A stretch of 6,297 nucleotides of DNA from JANQRV01 sp964533785. GTDB taxonomy: Bacteria; Bacteroidota; Bacteroidia; Chitinophagales; Saprospiraceae. The stretch lies in assembly GCA_964533785.1 (NCBI GenBank), contig CAZHNG010000374.1:1-6297 (forward strand), written 5' to 3'. Positions within the stretch are counted from its first letter, which is position 1. Each line of letters begins with the position of its first letter. Below the pieces are notes generated by a model that was given only the letters and a program-made list of their open reading frames with translations, was not told where the DNA came from and ran no database searches. A program made the translations under genes and the position numbers. Below are positions 4,587 to 6,297 of this stretch, piece by piece.

Positions 4587-6297
4587 TTATGGCACCTCCA
4601 CACCATATTGATTAGCAATGTTCCTTGCCCTAGTTTCTCCATTTGTTGTTGTTGTGTTTGCATCACTAAAATAATAAATTGGAGCATTCCTATAATTTGA
4701 GCTTTCAATTAATGGTAGGCACCAGGTTCCACAGGGTTGCCTTTCTGAAAAAATACTTTCCACAACTACATCATGGCCAGAATGCTCTAGCTCTCTTACC
4801 TTTTGGTGTAACAACCATTCTGAATGGTTCCAATACTGTTCACCCTGAGGGCGATTGACAGAAGTTAAATACCGAACTTCACCATCAACCCTAACTTTAT
4901 AAACTGCAACATTTCTATACCAATTATTTAGACTTTCTTGATTGGGGAAACTTTCTCTAATAATGCGGGCAATTCTTAATAATTCGGGATCCATTGGTGG
5001 GGGATCAACTGCGTAAGGTCCAGTTTGGGGACGTGGCGCTACTGAGTCTGTAGAAGGAGTATTTAACCTTCCTGCTTCTCCTCTTCTTCTCACTGCCAGT
5101 AATTGTCTCACCAATGCAGCATCACGACGACTACTTGTGCTCCTTCTTGGTGTGGCTTGATGTTCAAAAATTACACGACTATCAAGTATATAAGAAAATT
5201 CCTCGAATGAAAAACGACTTAGGATTTGGTCTACTTGCTGGAACCGATTTGGATTAGCACCTATGTTTAGCAAGAATTCTGCTGCTACTTTTTTATTTTG
5301 ACTTGAACTTCTTAACCCATCCAATACCTGTCCAAAATTCTCTGTATCCCTACCTAAAAATCTATTGATTTTTCTCAATAAGGACCTTCGGGTTCCTATA
5401 TCTTGCTCAGCTAGACGATTTAAGACATCTTGGGCCACTTCCAAAGGCACATTTCTTCTTTCCATTTGTCTACGAACTCTGGTAACTTCTGCTCTTTGGG
5501 GTCCTCCAAGAACTTCAAATTGTGGGGGCATAGTAAGATTACTGTATGGATCTACATGGACTTGACTTAAGGTACCCTCAAAGTCATCTTGTAAGTTTCG
5601 AATTGCTTCTGGTAAATTATCCCTATGCTCATTAAGATACTCATTTAACCTACGAGCACTATTAGCGGCCAGATCAAGGCCTTCTACTAATTCTTGGATT
5701 TGTCTAACTTGCTCAGGAGTTGCATTAGCAGGAAAACAGGGAGAACTGCAATGCTTAAGTAATCTAGCAGCCTCGGGATTCTCAACTAGCGCTCTCCGCA
5801 AATCAGTATGCTCTAACAATAAAGAATAGGTTCTTGGATTCATATCCCCAAGGGAAGCAATCTCGTTCCAAGCTTCTAGGTTTGACCGATTGATAATAGT
5901 TGAATCTTCAGAAGCTCTTATCCTTAGGTTACTGTCTCTAAGCAACAATCTTTCTAAGTCTGGTGAAAGATCCCCGACCCGTTCTGAAATCCTCGATAAT
6001 TGGCCTCCAGCAGTAGAGTCACCTGCTGTTCCCCCAGATGTACTTGGTACGTCAACCACACCACTAGTCCCCTGTCGTTCCGTTGTTGCGTCAGGTTCAT
6101 CAAGTTGAGGCAACCTATTGGGGTCTTCTGCACTTCGTCCCCTTGGCCTTCTAGCACCTGCCGCAGCTAAATGTTGCCCAATGGAAGTACCAAAATTAAG
6201 AAAAGCTTGTCCTAGTATCTGTAATAACTGAGAACGTTTTTCGCCTTCAGTCCCTTCTAAAGCCATTATTTGAGAGACAATCCCTGCTCCCATAACC
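4587..6297 (-). CDS. C-terminal part of polymorphic toxin with nucleic-acid deaminase-like domain (5' partial)
   Basis: 568 residues count from the first visible Met at 6293, but the frame is open to the edge, so the true start and any tag probably lie outside. Numbering is from that Met. Residues 1-45 are hydrophobic/helical, 46-100 a disordered Gly/Ser/Thr/Asp-rich linker, 100-400 a mostly helical region with a C-S-S-P-C-F-P element (182-188), and 400-435 a Pro-rich linker. Residues about 436-568 look like a toxin of the cytidine-deaminase superfamily: N-H-S-E-W with His490 and Glu492 (H-x-E), then S-E-R-Q-P-C-G-T-W-C with Cys521 and Cys525. In this superfamily His and two Cys bind zinc and Glu shuttles protons, so the likely act is deamination of bases in target-cell DNA or RNA. 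The two Cys are spaced C-x3-C rather than the usual C-x2-C. The C-terminal position and preceding linker fit a polymorphic toxin warhead. I cannot name the subfamily. No immunity gene follows in the next 493 bp. Confidence 0.75.
   Translation of the reverse strand, partial: VMGAGIVSQIMALEGTEGEKRSQLLQILGQAFLNFGTSIGQHLAAAGARRPRGRSAEDPNRLPQLDEPDATTERQGTSGVVDVPSTSGGTAGDSTAGGQLSRISERVGDLSPDLERLLLRDSNLRIRASEDSTIINRSNLEAWNEIASLGDMNPRTYSLLLEHTDLRRALVENPEAARLLKHCSSPCFPANATPEQVRQIQELVEGLDLAANSARRLNEYLNEHRDNLPEAIRNLQDDFEGTLSQVHVDPYSNLTMPPQFEVLGGPQRAEVTRVRRQMERRNVPLEVAQDVLNRLAEQDIGTRRSLLRKINRFLGRDTENFGQVLDGLRSSSQNKKVAAEFLLNIGANPNRFQQVDQILSRFSFEEFSYILDSRVIFEHQATPRRSTSSRRDAALVRQLLAVRRRGEAGRLNTPSTDSVAPRPQTGPYAVDPPPMDPELLRIARIIRESFPNQESLNNWYRNVAVYKVRVDGEVRYLTSVNRPQGEQYWNHSEWLLHQKVRELEHSGHDVVVESIFSERQPCGTWCLPLIESSNYRNAPIYYFSDANTTTTNGETRARNIANQYGVEVP

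Overview
The window holds four genes, all on the minus strand, that look like a head-to-tail array of toxin or effector genes sharing an N-terminal tag but carrying different C-terminal enzymes. Organism: most likely a Bacteroidota species (Saprospiria- or Cytophagia-like). The reasons are the Phe-Phe-rich tag ending in I-Q-x-K, which I recall from Bacteroidota proteins of the DUF4157/extracellular contractile injection system (eCIS) type, moderate-to-low GC, and A-rich leaders with no Shine-Dalgarno motif. No 16S rRNA or core gene is present, so this is inference.

Layout in transcription order (right to left): (1) 6297-4587, the C-terminal part of a large polymorphic-toxin protein ending in a nucleic-acid-deaminase-like domain; its 5' end lies outside the window. 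(2) 4586-4094, a 493-bp intergenic stretch with repeats but no convincing gene. (3) 4093-2696, a tagged NlpC/P60-type (papain-fold) enzyme with arginine runs. (4) 2581-1199, a tagged protein with an Ig-like middle domain and a C-terminal Tlde1/DUF2778-like L,D-transpeptidase-fold domain. (5) 953-1, a gene running off the left edge and interrupted by a 10-N assembly gap at 693-702. Its tag-like segment sits in a different frame from the rest of the reading frame, so the gene is frameshifted, degraded or misassembled.

The tags of genes 3 and 4 align clearly (S-F-F-L-S-R-K-E-x-x-F-F, later F-F-G, then I-x-Q-x-K). Their upstream leaders are also homologous, with a near-identical 20-nt block exactly 5 nt before each ATG. 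An 11-bp word, GGAGGAACGGT on the plus strand, occurs upstream of all three genes whose 5' ends are visible. Two enzymes would attack peptidoglycan and one would modify nucleic acid. No candidate immunity gene sits between them, which fits injected cargo better than contact-dependent toxin-immunity pairs. No structural injection-system gene is in the window, so the delivery machine is inferred.
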